This document shows, one piece after another, positions 26,201 to 34,800 of a stretch of 64,000 bases of DNA. The stretch covers positions 48,834,501-48,898,500 of the forward strand of contig NC_081827.1 of the NCBI RefSeq assembly GCF_030867095.1, in the 5' to 3' direction. Position 1 is the first letter of the stretch. The number at the start of each line of letters is the position of its first letter. The position numbers were made by a program, and so were the translations under genes. This DNA is from Alligator mississippiensis. Its lineage: Eukaryota; Chordata; Crocodylia; Alligatoridae. Below the pieces are notes generated by a model. That model worked only from the letters and a program-made list of their open reading frames with translations. It was not told where the DNA came from and made no database searches.

Positions 26201-29200
26201 TATACTTGTCACAGGTGATATATAACCAGATCCTTATGACTTTTATATTATTGCCTAGTTCAGATAAGTGTCTAACATTCTTTTGTAGTTATTTTGAAAC
26301 ACCACTTTAAGTTGTAATATTCTTTAAAAACAAAGAAAAAAAACCCCTTAAGCTTTGTAAGCTTCCATAGTCCATATTATGTCACCTTGGTTTCCCCAGT
26401 GTTATAGTGTATAAAAGTTATAAATACATTACAGAAATGTTTTGGTAGTGTTGGAGTGATGTGGTAGCCATGAAAGTCAAGGAAATATGTGAAACTTAAG
26501 GATTTTTATGAGTGATCTTCTAATGGACCAATGCCATGGTTGGGTAGGGGTTCCATGGCAGAAACAGTGATACGAAAAGGTTCTGTTACTTAGGAAGATT
26601 GAAAATCAGTGGAGTAGAAGAATGCATTATGTTTGAAAGCTTGTCTAAGTCTATCCCAACCATGGTGTTACCCCCAGTAAAAGATAACATCCACAGAAAT
26701 CCTTGCCTCGTGTTCATGTTTTAATCGCAGTTGTTCTAAATCAGAATTGTTCTAGATTTTGAGTAACTCTGTAAACTTTTAATAGATTGTACTGGAGTGG
26801 GGTCCACCCCAGAGCTTCACTAAAGTTTGTGAGGACTTGGTCTGCAGTGTTGAAGATTTGGGTGAAGAAGTTAGTAAATTGAAGGACCTTATGCAAAAGG
26901 TGCGTATGTGTCTGAATATATTTGAAATGCCATAGACTCATTTCATATAACTTGTTCACCATACTGGTGAACAAGTTACCCCATACTGGTGAACAAGTTG
27001 CCCCATACTGGTGAACAAGTTAAGAGGCTGTGATGTGGATGACTGCACAGTCCGGTGGGTGACGAATTGGCTAGAGGGTCGCACCCAAAGAGTCGTGGTA
27101 GATGGGTCGGTCTCGACCTGGAAGGGTGTGGGCAGTGGGGTCCCGCAGGGTTCGGTCCTTGGACCGATACTCTTTAATGTCTTCATCAGCGACTTGGACG
27201 TGGGAGTGAAATGTACTCTGTCCAAGTTTGCAGATGACACAAAGCTATGGGGAGAAGTGGACACGCCGGAGGGCAGGGAACAGCTGCAGGCAGACCTGGA
27301 TAGGTTGGACAAGTGGGCAGAAAACAACAGGATGCAGTTCAACAAGGAGAAATGCAAAGTGCTGCACCTAGGGAGGAAAAATGTCCAGCACACCTACAGC
27401 CTAGGGAATGACCTGCTGGGTGGCACAGAGGTGGAAAGGGATCTTGGAGTCCTAGTGGACTCCAAGATGAACATGAGCCGGCAGTGTGACGAAGCCATCA
27501 GAAAAGCCAATGGCACTTTATTGTGCATCAGCAGATGCATGACAAATAGGTCCAGGGAGGTGATACTTCCCCTCTATAGGGCGTTGGTCAGACCGCAGTT
27601 GGAGTACTGCGTGCAATTCTGGGCGCCACACTTCAAGAAGGATGCGGATAACCTGGAGAGGGTACAGCGAAGGGCAACTCGTATGGTCAAGGGCCTGCAG
27701 ACCAAGCCCTACGAGGAGAGACTAGAGAAACTGGACCTTTTCAGCCTCCGCAAGAGAAGGTTGAGAGGCAACCTTGTAGCTGCCTATAAGTTCATCACGG
27801 GGGCACAGAAGGGAATTGGTGAGGATTTATTCACCAAGGCGCCCCCGGGGGTTACAAGAAACAATGGCCACAAGCTAGTAGAGAGCAGATTTAGACTGGA
27901 CATAAGGAAGAACTTCTTCACAGTTCGAGTGGCCAAGGTCTGGAACGGGCTCCCAAGGGAGGTGGTGCTCTCCCCTACCCTGGGGGTCTTCAAGAGGAGG
28001 TTAGACGAGTATCTAGCTGGGGTCATCTAGACCCAGCACTCTTTCCTGCTTATGCAGGGGGTCAGACTTGATGATCTATTGAGGTCCCTTCCGACCCTAA
28101 CATCTATGAATCTATGAATTTATGAATCATATAAACAAATTATGTACCTGCTGCCACAGAGAAGATCTTTAAACTGTAGTTTGGTCACTTCCTTCCAAGT
28201 TGGCATAGGTTGCTGTGGAGGCAATAGAAATTTGGGGAAGTGCAGTAACTGTTCTTACATCACCCACAGGTGATTCATCCAGGCAGTTTGAAGGCAGTGT
28301 TGATAGATATCATAGGAAGCTAGAACTACCTTTTCTTTTTTTTTCTTATCTTTTTTTTTTAAACTGAAAGGCAGAGAGCTGAATCTTTATGGTAGAGAAA
28401 TGCAACCCAAAATGAGGGAATATCCTTGGGCTTCTTGAAAACCACACAAGTATAAACATCCTTCTGTAAATGTGAACATATCATCTGGATATACTGACTC
28501 TCCATGACAAAGATGTTAAGGTTCTTTTGGAGATGGAATAGGAGGCAGCCTAGATAAGTGTGCAGAGGTGACAAAAGAAGAGGGTGGGAGAGGTCAAGGC
28601 TAGATGTTAGCACCACATCAGTCACTCTCAAACCAACAGAATGACAAGCTCCTGTCAGACAGGGTTGCTCTAAGTAATAGGCTTGTAAAAGGAATGACTA
28701 TGCTGGGATTCAGTAAATGGAGCATCAGTGTCAGAAAGGAATCTGTTGCTGAATGAAGCCATGTGGAAGTCAGTCTATGGATATAATACTATTAATATTA
28801 TTTCCTGTAGTTTAGGTAAATTTACATTTCTGTAGCAGCTTTTTCTTAATATGTTTGATTCCTGTTTTTTATATAGCAGAGGTTTGAGGTTGTTGCAAAG
28901 AACTGTTAGGCATTTGTGTGCCTACATTTATGTATGCAATAGTTAATTTTATGTAAATGTGGTGACTGTGTATGCAAATGAACAGTTACAGTTACGCCAT
29001 TTGTACTTGTAAGTATAAAAGGAGGTCATGGCACTTTTATGTATGTCAAGCTTCAGGCATTCTTGTACCACAGCCTTTGGATGCATTTTTAAAACATTTG
29101 GTTCTCAACTTCTAACGTGTTAGAAACTTACTCTTCTTACAGTTACATTGCAAAAATAATCATTACAGTATATGTGCTATCCATGATTATTGTTCTGAAT

Positions 29201-30218
29201 AACATCCTTGTAACCTTAAAACATACCTTTGTGTTTTATTGGGAGCTTCATTGTTGACAGAGGCAAAGTGAGAAAACATATAAGTGTGAAAAATGATATT
29301 AAGTAAGTTAATGATATTTTTTAATCCAGTAAATATAATTAGTATAGATAAATTCCAGATAAACTCCTTAATCATTTTCTTCTAGACATTAAATAAAGAA
29401 CTATCCACTAAAGTATAAAATTCTTTAACCGGTTTTATAATTAGAATATTCTTGTGGGGGAATTCACCTGATCCCAATAAAGTCAATGACACAAGCCCCT
29501 GGTATTCTCAGTAAAGTCAGCATTTTTACCCTCAACTTTTCTGAGGTAATGTAATTATTGGTAAGCCAAGTCTTGTAAGGACCCTGTATGCTTACTGCAG
29601 GGCTGTCCAATTGGTGGGTCACCTGTAGCCTGAAAGAGGTTAATTCTGGGTGCTGCTTCCTCTCCTACTGTCACCATGGTCTTTGGACTCTCTTTCTCCA
29701 TCTTCTACTTGTTGCCCCCACCTCTAGGGGTTGAGTGGCACAACTGGTGAATCCGTGGCGGAGAGCAGGTGGGCTTTGTAGTGCACAGCTGAGTAGCATG
29801 CAGCCCCTAGCCTCTCAGAAAAGGGACGGTCTCAGCTTACTGCATTTCTATTACAGGGGAGTCATTGAACTAAATATAACTAATTATATAATGATATTAT
29901 AATTGTGTGTGTTACAAATTATGCCTTCTATGATTACATAGTACTGATATAACATGTGAGTATTGCTAAGTTTGCTATTACAGTATAATAATTACTAACC
30001 CAAAATGGTGCAGGATATTTTTTTCAACAATTGTGTTAGCAGTTTTAAATCTCTTAAGGAATTCTGTTTATTTACGGAAAGTTGCTGCCATTTAGCTTTT
30101 TATTATTTATGTGATAACTTGCTGAGCGCTAGATAAGATAAAGACCTGCTCACACCGAGGTCAATAGAAGCTTTGCCATAGACTTGAGCTGAAACAATTA
30201 AAAAGAGAGCAAAACAAA

Positions 30219-30275
<57 letters not shown>

Positions 30276-30514
30276 TGATGTAAGATGCCCAAAGTAGGGT
30301 TTAACGTATTTTATTAAGTCTCTGACACTAACATTTTAATTATTTTTCATTAACTTATTAGTTTCAAAATGGACAGAAGAATGACCCCAGTCGTGTGCAA
30401 CTCCTAGAAAGAACACCCACATGGAAGAATAGATTAATAAAAAAGGGAGCAGTAACCCTGTTTGGATTTGGAATTGTCTTACTTATGACCAAAGTAACCT
30501 TAAGGAAAACCTAA
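11188..30514 (+). CDS. ASZ1: ASZ1 (GASZ), nine C-terminal coding exons, gene partial at 5' end
   Basis: ASZ1 is a germ-cell protein of nuage/intermitochondrial cement, tethered to mitochondria and needed for piRNA production and transposon silencing. Nine exons (11188-11299, 12264-12398, 14968-15092, 16251-16326, 16705-16761, 17692-17804, 25610-25715, 26786-26899, 30362-30514) join in phase to 329 residues plus a stop. Domains in order: two ankyrin repeats ('[22 protein letters not shown]', shown in part, and '[11 protein letters not shown]'), a SAM domain across exons 4-6 ('[16 protein letters not shown]'), a short leucine-rich coiled segment ('[17 protein letters not shown]') and a C-terminal hydrophobic anchor ('[19 protein letters not shown]'). 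The family is about 475 residues, so roughly 145 N-terminal residues (earlier ankyrin repeats) lie left of the window. No stop or frameshift is present. Confidence 0.95.
11300..11442. other. ASZ1 intron, left part
   Basis: Short AT-rich intron segment before the hAT insertion; the left target duplication of that element is at 11435-11442. Confidence 0.5.
11443..11874. mobile_element. hAT-type MITE in ASZ1 intron
   Basis: The 432-bp GC-rich element begins CAAGCCTGTCCAACT and ends AGTTGGACATCCCTG, giving 15-bp inverted ends with three mismatches. It is flanked by ATTTAGAA (11435-11442) and ATTTAGAG (11875-11882), an 8-bp target duplication with one change. No transposase. Open frames on both strands here are composition effects. 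Confidence 0.85.
12264..12398 (+). CDS. ASZ1: ASZ1 coding exon: ankyrin repeat
   Basis: Acceptor TATGTAG precedes 12264; donor GTATCA, a weak donor, starts at 12399. The 135 bp (45 codons) encode '[20 protein letters not shown]' and '[18 protein letters not shown]', an ankyrin repeat plus its exit helix. Confidence 0.93.
12399..14967. other. ASZ1 intron
   Basis: 2.6 kb of AT-rich intron. I see no recognisable transposon end, RNA gene or exon. Confidence 0.5.
14968..15092 (+). CDS. ASZ1: ASZ1 coding exon: linker between ankyrin and SAM domains
   Basis: Acceptor TTTTCAG precedes 14968; donor GTAAAG starts at 15093. The 125 bp encode '[19 protein letters not shown]' and onward to 'RGHSV', then two bases (AG) of a Ser split with the next exon. 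This matches the family's ankyrin-SAM linker and is its least conserved visible part. Confidence 0.88.
15093..15599. other. ASZ1 intron, left part
   Basis: AT-rich intron; nothing recognised before the CR1 tail. Confidence 0.4.
15600..15790 (+). mobile_element. Old CR1 3' end
   Basis: Worn sense CR1: '[15 protein letters not shown]' (about 15658), corresponding to the end of ORF2, then the 3' UTR ending GGTCTCTCCCAGCCCTAAAT and a GTGAATCTGTGAATA tail. Much more diverged than the copies at 735 and 26951. Confidence 0.75.
15791..16250. other. ASZ1 intron, right part
   Basis: No feature recognised apart from a T-rich run near the next acceptor. Confidence 0.35.
16251..16326 (+). CDS. ASZ1: ASZ1 coding exon: start of SAM domain
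   Basis: Acceptor ATGTAG; donor GTAAGA at 16327. The 76 bp complete a split Ser and encode '[20 protein letters not shown]' then 'AELLK', the first helices of the SAM domain. Confidence 0.95.
16705..16761 (+). CDS. ASZ1: ASZ1 coding exon: middle of SAM domain
   Basis: A 57-bp micro-exon with acceptor TGCAG and donor GTGAGC at 16762. It encodes '[19 protein letters not shown]', 19 codons, in phase with both neighbours. Confidence 0.95.
16762..17691. other. ASZ1 intron with a weak MIR/L2-like segment
   Basis: About 17095-17155 reads like the tail of an ancient MIR/L2 repeat (AATAAGGAAATC... then TTTGTCCAAGGTTAGAGC). The rest, including open frames at 17148-17597, shows no family or exon signal. 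Confidence 0.35.
17692..17804 (+). CDS. ASZ1: ASZ1 coding exon: end of SAM domain
   Basis: Acceptor ATTTAG; donor GTAAAG at 17805. The 113 bp encode '[20 protein letters not shown]', '[17 protein letters not shown]' and two bases of a split Ser. 'FGI...RDQQKIL' is the final SAM helix. Confidence 0.95.
17805..19739. other. ASZ1 intron, with a possible hAT end at 18852
   Basis: Mostly unremarkable. A GC-richer block at about 18500-18852 ends GGTTGACACCCCTG, the usual right end of the hAT elements in this window, but no matching left end was found. Confidence 0.35.
19740..21060 (-). mobile_element. DIRS-like (or gypsy-like) retrotransposon relic
   Basis: On the minus strand, broken frames give reverse-transcriptase and RNase H segments in order. 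'[15 protein letters not shown]' lies near 20960, '[18 protein letters not shown]' at about 20790-20845, and 'NVLSFSLS' near 20740. Next come a connection segment ending '[14 protein letters not shown]' and an RNase-H-like '[17 protein letters not shown]' at about 19940-19990. The DWF-S-L-L-QD-YFHI pattern is typical of DIRS-type RTs in reptiles. Many stops are present. No tyrosine recombinase or terminal repeats were seen, so DIRS against gypsy is a judgement. It lies antisense in an ASZ1 intron. Confidence 0.7.
21061..23754. other. ASZ1 intron, AT-rich
   Basis: No element ends or exons recognised. An (AT)n run lies at 23594-23614, flanked by two AAGCACTGAA-like copies (around 23579 and 23614). 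Confidence 0.4.
23755..23855 (-). repeat. tRNA-like SINE head (weak)
   Basis: The minus strand reads GCAGTGGCTCAATGGTTAGG over about 23825-23846, an A-box-like tRNA promoter sequence. A clear B box is missing, so this is a tentative SINE remnant. Confidence 0.35.
23875..24890 (+). mobile_element. Tx1/L1-like LINE relic (RT and C-terminal region)
   Basis: Conceptual translation with frame changes gives '[12 protein letters not shown]' (about 23895), the RT catalytic box with YADD changed to YAND. After it come '[19 protein letters not shown]', '[11 protein letters not shown]', '[20 protein letters not shown]' (about 24235) and '[12 protein letters not shown]' (about 24325). That order (YADD, SGA-VN-KS, L-Y-LP, W-R-V-L-PP-LL, W--AVL-LP) is what I know from Tx1-type LINEs of fish and reptiles. 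The block is GC-rich relative to the intron around it, has stops and frameshifts, and has no visible 3' tail. It is a fossil. Confidence 0.75.
24891..25609. other. ASZ1 intron, AT-rich
   Basis: Nothing recognised before the next acceptor (TTTTTACAG). Confidence 0.4.
25610..25715 (+). CDS. ASZ1: ASZ1 coding exon: after the SAM domain
   Basis: Acceptor TTACAG; donor GTATCC at 25716. The 106 bp complete a split Ser and encode '[18 protein letters not shown]' and '[15 protein letters not shown]', a strongly conserved stretch of the family. Confidence 0.95.
25716..26785. other. ASZ1 intron with a local direct duplication
   Basis: Two copies of a roughly 118-bp segment lie at 25807-25926 and 26239-26354 (see findings). 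Otherwise AT-rich with no element ends seen. Confidence 0.6.
26786..26899 (+). CDS. ASZ1: ASZ1 coding exon: coiled segment
   Basis: Acceptor AATAG; donor GTGCGT at 26900. The 114 bp (38 codons) encode '[19 protein letters not shown]' and '[18 protein letters not shown]', with spaced Leu/Val that suggest a short coiled coil (called bZIP-like in the family). Confidence 0.95.
26949..27021. repeat. Palindrome and 22-bp triplication at the CR1 5' junction
   Basis: AACTTGTTCACC (26949-26960) and GGTGAACAAGTT (26966-26977) are perfect complements around ATACT. CCATACTGGTGAACAAGTT then occurs at 26959-26977, 26981-26999 and 27003-27021, period 22 bp. The intact sister copy at about 2310 has this 19-mer once. 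Confidence 0.95.
26951..28127 (+). mobile_element. CR1 LINE, 5'-truncated, RT C-terminal half intact
   Basis: Sits 51 bp downstream of an ASZ1 exon, in sense orientation. It ends with GAGGTCCCTTCCGACCCTAA and ATCTATGA-type repeats. The 5' end starts within the RT domain in a palindrome plus three 22-bp copies. Flanking 8-mers TCATATAA (26943-26950 and 28128-28135) may be a target duplication. Its protein is close to the copy at 735-3426. Confidence 0.92.
27011..28030 (+). CDS. CR1 ORF2 C-terminal part, uninterrupted
   Basis: A single open frame of 339 codons with no stop or frameshift up to the normal CR1 terminator. It begins just after the RT motif-A region ('[19 protein letters not shown]') and includes '[20 protein letters not shown]', the catalytic 'FADDTKLW' and the thumb/C-terminal region ending '[13 protein letters not shown]'. 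It lacks the endonuclease and the first RT motifs, so it cannot act as a full retrotransposition protein; the ATG chosen is simply the first in the truncated frame. The open frame suggests a young insertion, unlike the stop-ridden copy at 749-3337. Confidence 0.85.
   Translation: MNKLRGCDVDDCTVRWVTNWLEGRTQRVVVDGSVSTWKGVGSGVPQGSVLGPILFNVFISDLDVGVKCTLSKFADDTKLWGEVDTPEGREQLQADLDRLDKWAENNRMQFNKEKCKVLHLGRKNVQHTYSLGNDLLGGTEVERDLGVLVDSKMNMSRQCDEAIRKANGTLLCISRCMTNRSREVILPLYRALVRPQLEYCVQFWAPHFKKDADNLERVQRRATRMVKGLQTKPYEERLEKLDLFSLRKRRLRGNLVAAYKFITGAQKGIGEDLFTKAPPGVTRNNGHKLVESRFRLDIRKNFFTVRVAKVWNGLPREVVLSPTLGVFKRRLDEYLAGVI
28136..29597. other. Last ASZ1 intron, left part
   Basis: AT-rich with pyrimidine runs near 28332-28360. 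About 29461-29500 resembles scattered ancient amniote repeats (CCCAATAAAGTCAATGAC). No exon recognised. Confidence 0.35.
29598..29834. mobile_element. hAT-type MITE with exact 8-bp target duplication
   Basis: Begins CAGGGCTGTCCAA, as other hAT elements here do, and is flanked by GCTTACTG at 29590-29597 and again at 29835-29842, an exact 8-bp match. The right end is eroded (about 7 of 13 positions match the left end). 237 bp, no transposase. Confidence 0.75.
30221..30270 (+). repeat. (GT)25 microsatellite
   Basis: Fifty bases of uninterrupted GT dinucleotide about 90 bp upstream of the last ASZ1 exon. Likely length-polymorphic. Confidence 0.98.
30362..30514 (+). CDS. ASZ1: ASZ1 last coding exon: C-terminal membrane anchor
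   Basis: Acceptor TTATTAG; ends with TAA at 30512-30514. It encodes 50 residues: '[20 protein letters not shown]', a basic patch '[10 protein letters not shown]', then a hydrophobic helix '[20 protein letters not shown]'. The tail anchor with flanking Lys/Arg fits mitochondrial outer-membrane targeting, known for GASZ. Confidence 0.95.
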   Translation, partial: FQNGQKNDPSRVQLLERTPTWKNRLIKKGAVTLFGFGIVLLMTKVTLRKT

Positions 30515-30805
30515 TTTTTAACAAACATTTTGTTCTGAAATATGTTATCTGTTCACTGGATAGAACTATAACTTGTATTTATAATGTGAGAAGATACTTG
30601 AAGAACCAAACAAGAACCTGTTACCACAGTCTTCAGAGCTTCATTTTTGAAGAGTTTAAATGTTATAATTATCAGTACTTGAAAGTTAGAAACAAATTAC
30701 GTTGCAAACTCAATCCAGCTTTCTTTAAAAAGTTTTCTTTAAAAATCTACTTTAAATTTTGTTATAGCTTGTAAATTTAGAAATAAAACCTAGAAAACAT
30801 TTAGA
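30515..30805 (+). other. ASZ1: ASZ1 3' UTR
   Basis: AT-rich sequence after the stop codon, closing with an AATAAA signal; cleavage is expected 10-25 bases after it. The open frame at 30586-30774 is noise. Confidence 0.65.
30782..30787 (+). terminator. ASZ1: AATAAA polyadenylation signal of ASZ1
   Basis: First canonical AATAAA after the ASZ1 stop, 268 bases downstream. Confidence 0.7.
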
Positions 30806-30834
30806 TTAAGTCTAATATTATAAAAACCATAGTT

Positions 30835-31835
30835 TGTCTGTCTCGGCAGCCAATCAGAGTGTTCCAAGAGCGTTTGGACTGCAGGTGGCAGCAGCGCTGC
30901 AGTGGACTGCTGCCATGACAGCAGGGACAGAGGGGGTGGGGGCCAGCACAGCTGGCCTCAGCCCCTGCCCTGCTCCGTGGAGGAACTGGAGGCAGTGGCG
31001 GTGGGACAAGTGGGGTGGTGAACAGTGTTAGACCTGCAGCGGTGGTGCAAGGTGGGGGGGGAGAGGGGGGGAAACGGGCCCGGGCCTGCCGCGGTGTGTG
31101 GGGAGAGTGGGCCCTGATGCCACCATGACAGTGGGGACAGAGGGGAAGGAGCAGGGGGACGAGGCCAGTGCAGCTGCCCCCTCCCCACCCTGCTCTCAGG
31201 AGGCAGCGGCAATGAAGTGGACAGAACGGAGAACTGGCCTCGCCCCCTGCTCCCTGGGTGTGGCAGTGGCACAGGGTTGTTGGGTGGCAGTGCTCTGTCC
31301 ATGCCCCCTCATCATTCATGGGAAGGGGAGGCAGGTGGACGCAGGCCAGGCGGATGGGGAAGGGAAGTGGGCCTGGCCCCAAAACGGGAAGGGTGGGGGG
31401 GCAGGCAGGCTGGGGGAGGTTGATCTGTGCCTGGCCCAGCCCCACAATGATGGCAGGGGGTGGGGGGCAAGTCCAGCCCCAAAATAGCAGTGGGCAGGGT
31501 GGTAGGGGTTGCACTAGGCCCAGCCCAGCCCCACAACCTGGGGGGGTGGGGGCGGTGTGCTGGACCCAGCTTAGCCTGGCATTGAAACGGCAGCGGTTGT
31601 GGGCGGGCACCGGGCTGCCTCTGCAATTGGGGCGGGGCCTGCCCCAAAATGGCAGGGAGGGGTGCCAGGCCGGGACTGGCCTGGCCCCACAACAACAGCG
31701 GGGATGGGTGGGTGCCTATGGCAGAGGGGAGGAAAGGGGAACAGGCCCAGCCCCGAAGGGGAGGGGAGGGGGCCTTACGCAGTCCTCTGTCCCCACCCAC
31801 ACTCCCCCCTTCCCCACCACACCCATAATTCTTGA
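30835..31835. repeat. G-rich degenerate minisatellite block
   Basis: About 1 kb, G-rich on the + strand, built from imperfect units of about 35-55 bp such as CCAGCCCCACAA...GGCAGGG-GTGGG. The edges look like an inserted element: AT-rich TATAAAAACCATAGTTTGTC on the left, and a right edge whose complement starts TTTTTATATAAAGACTAG, weakly inverted. Repetition leaves long open frames on both strands (30801-31610 and 31312-31890 minus; 31258-31920 plus); none looks like a protein. Confidence 0.7.
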
Positions 31836-34800
31836 TGGGCAATTGGCTAGTCTTTATATAAAAACAAAGGTGCTTTTTTTTAAAACTCATTTCTTTTTCT
31901 TATTTAGCTGCCACTTGTAAATACGGAACATCTTCAAATGGTTTATTATACTTTTTATTATTTACAACAGTAGTGAAATCTATTTTTCTCAGGACCCTTA
32001 ATCAGAATTTTAAAGACAGCAGTACAACTGTGTTGAAGGTCAGTATTTTATAGAGCTGTGTCATTGCACATGGAAAAAAAAAGATGTGATGTCATTCTTT
32101 TATTCTAGGGATCTTGTTGAATCTTTAATCATAAGCATTGGTTTGATCCATCACCACTATTTATCTCAGCTCAGCAACTACTTTCATATGGCAATATCCA
32201 ATGTTATAGCTACAATGTACAGAGGATAATCCTGTCCTTTAAATATTTAACGATTCCCCCATATTTTTTTCAGGAAGAACACTTGTAGTTCTTCATTGTA
32301 AAGTTTTATATGGATCACAAATACAACTACCTGTTGAATAAGGTTGAAATTAATAGTACTAGAGCAAACCTCATGAGAACAGAATATAAAGTTGCTATAT
32401 AATTTTTATGTCTAGACTTGTATATTACAAAGATGGATGTTGTTAATAAAATTCTAGCAGACTGATTTAACACAGATCATAGAGGATTAAGAATTTTCCC
32501 TTGAACTATCCAAACTTGTGTAATAAATTCCCTCCCTTAGCAAAGTGACCTACATTAGCTTATTCAGTGTTTGTTAGTAGTAGCAGATACAGATTAACTA
32601 ACATTGAAAAGTATTTAAACACTGGAAGTTCAGAAGATCTGGATGTACTTTTGTATGTGGTATGGCCCTTTACGAAAACTCTGTATCTGCATTCTGCATG
32701 CTGTAAATGTTTAATTCCTCATGACTGACTTGTGTGATAAGTATTACTCTCTCAATTCACTTTCTATAAAGTTTTTCTCTGATTGTAAGTAAAAGCTATG
32801 GAAAGAATAACAGGAGTGTTGCTCCTTCAGTTTAGGTATTGTGGGTACATGCAGCCTAGCAAACCTAGATTTCAGGGAGGAGTGGGAGGGGAGGGAAATA
32901 GACACCAAATTGCAGCCCCTTGTGCTTCAGTGCTTCAACAAGAAATCTGCTTTGAGCATTTTCTTTTACCAAATCTTCTGCAGCTATCTTCTTGGAAACC
33001 TATGTTCCCTTCTTCTTATAATTAAATTACTCAACCTCCTGATGTCCTAGATTCTTCTTAAATCTGCAGACCTTTATTTCTAGATGTCAGGGAGGAGAAC
33101 ATGTACTGCAGCTTTCTTACATATTTACCCACTCAGCAGCTTTTTGCTCTCATCTGCCAGCACAAATAGGGGTGTGCATAAAGCTTTAGAACAGTGGCTT
33201 TAACTGTCAAGGTTTGAAGAAATAACTTTACTGGATTTTGCTCTGAAAATGTTCTCACTTTTATCTCAGAAATATTTTTTCTTGTACCAGTAGTATTTCT
33301 GTTACTTCACCCAGTAGTTAACAAAAGAACAAATATAAATGTGAAAAATTGTCAAGAATTTGCTTTTACCTTTCTTGCTAATAATGTAGTCGAGGTACTA
33401 CCAAATCTGTCTTCCTTCCAACTAGTTTCTCACAACCAAATGCAGATGTTCTCCACATCTTTCTCTTAATCAAAAGTGATCACCATTCTCTCAAACATGA
33501 ATGGAATATTAAAATCTGCAGCAGGCTTTTTTTATTTTGAGTGCATCTTATATGGAAAATACTATAAATGTATACACCCATTTTTTATCTCAGTTTTAGG
33601 CAATAACTAGATCTCAAAATAGCTTTTGCAGAGGTGGGTTGTTTTTTACTTTATAGATGTACAACTGAGCCACTGAGAGGTGCAGAGAACCTAAAATGTC
33701 AGTTGTAGAGTCAGGGAAAAAGCCAAGAACTTAATTTCAATTTCACTGTTGCAATCCGGTATTAAATTTTTTCTCAATAATAAATTTAATTGCTGTCTAA
33801 TACAGTAACTAAAATGAGAAATATTTTTTCCAGAGTTTGTAGAAGAACATTTATTTGTATAAAGACCTTTTATATGTTAAATTTCAGATCTACCAATTTA
33901 AAAAAGAGAACCACTGCAGAAAATAGTTTTTATCAGTATTTGTATTATAACCTGTTAAATATAACAGCATGAATGATGTCATTGCTGTAAAATACATATA
34001 AAGATAAATAATAGTTAAAGCACAAGAATCATACTTATCGATAAATGTTGGGTACTTAAAGTTATAAAATAAATTTTTACAGAAACCAATTATAGGTATG
34101 AGTTCTGTACTAAACTTATTTTATAAAGATGAAGTCAACAGAAAAGTAATAATTTAAATAAATTCCAGATGTCTTCATTTAACTACTCTACTTTCATGCA
34201 GGTTAGAAAACATGATATTGCCCTGTTACCTGATACAGATACACCTTAGAAAATTGGGTTGACAGCCATAAACACTGAATCTACTGCACTGGTTGGAACT
34301 GTAGGTGCGTTTAAATCCGTTGCAGGCTTCACAGAGAGATTTTGCACAGCAAATGATTATTTAATGGCTGGTTTTCTTTAAATTTGATAGGAGCACACTT
34401 TCAGGAACTACATAACAAAGAGCTAAAGTTAAGAACAATTATGTTCAGTTTGCACAGTAATTGCTGTATTGCACACTAATTGCTATATTTTCCACTTATG
34501 AAGATAACTTCATAAGCAGTAATAGGATGCTAGGCAACATCAGTTATATAATACCCCCAAATGACCACTGTCTGTAAGAGAGATTTTATTTTCATTGCAC
34601 TTATAAGAAATGATGAAAAAATGTTTCTTTTTAAATAAATCTTCAGATTACCTTTGTGATTATTTATTACTTGTGGAATCCCCATGTGGATGAATCCCTG
34701 TTGGACTTTGGATTTATTTCATTATGATATTGATAATTGTTAATAGAAATACTAGTGCAGTATAAGTATAGTACCGTCCCTTTCTCTTTGCAGCCCCTTA

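Noticed and set aside
30801-31920. Open frames of 192-269 codons on both strands
   Set aside because: They lie in a G-rich minisatellite; the proteins are Pro/Gly/Cys repeats with no domain, and opposite strands are equally open.
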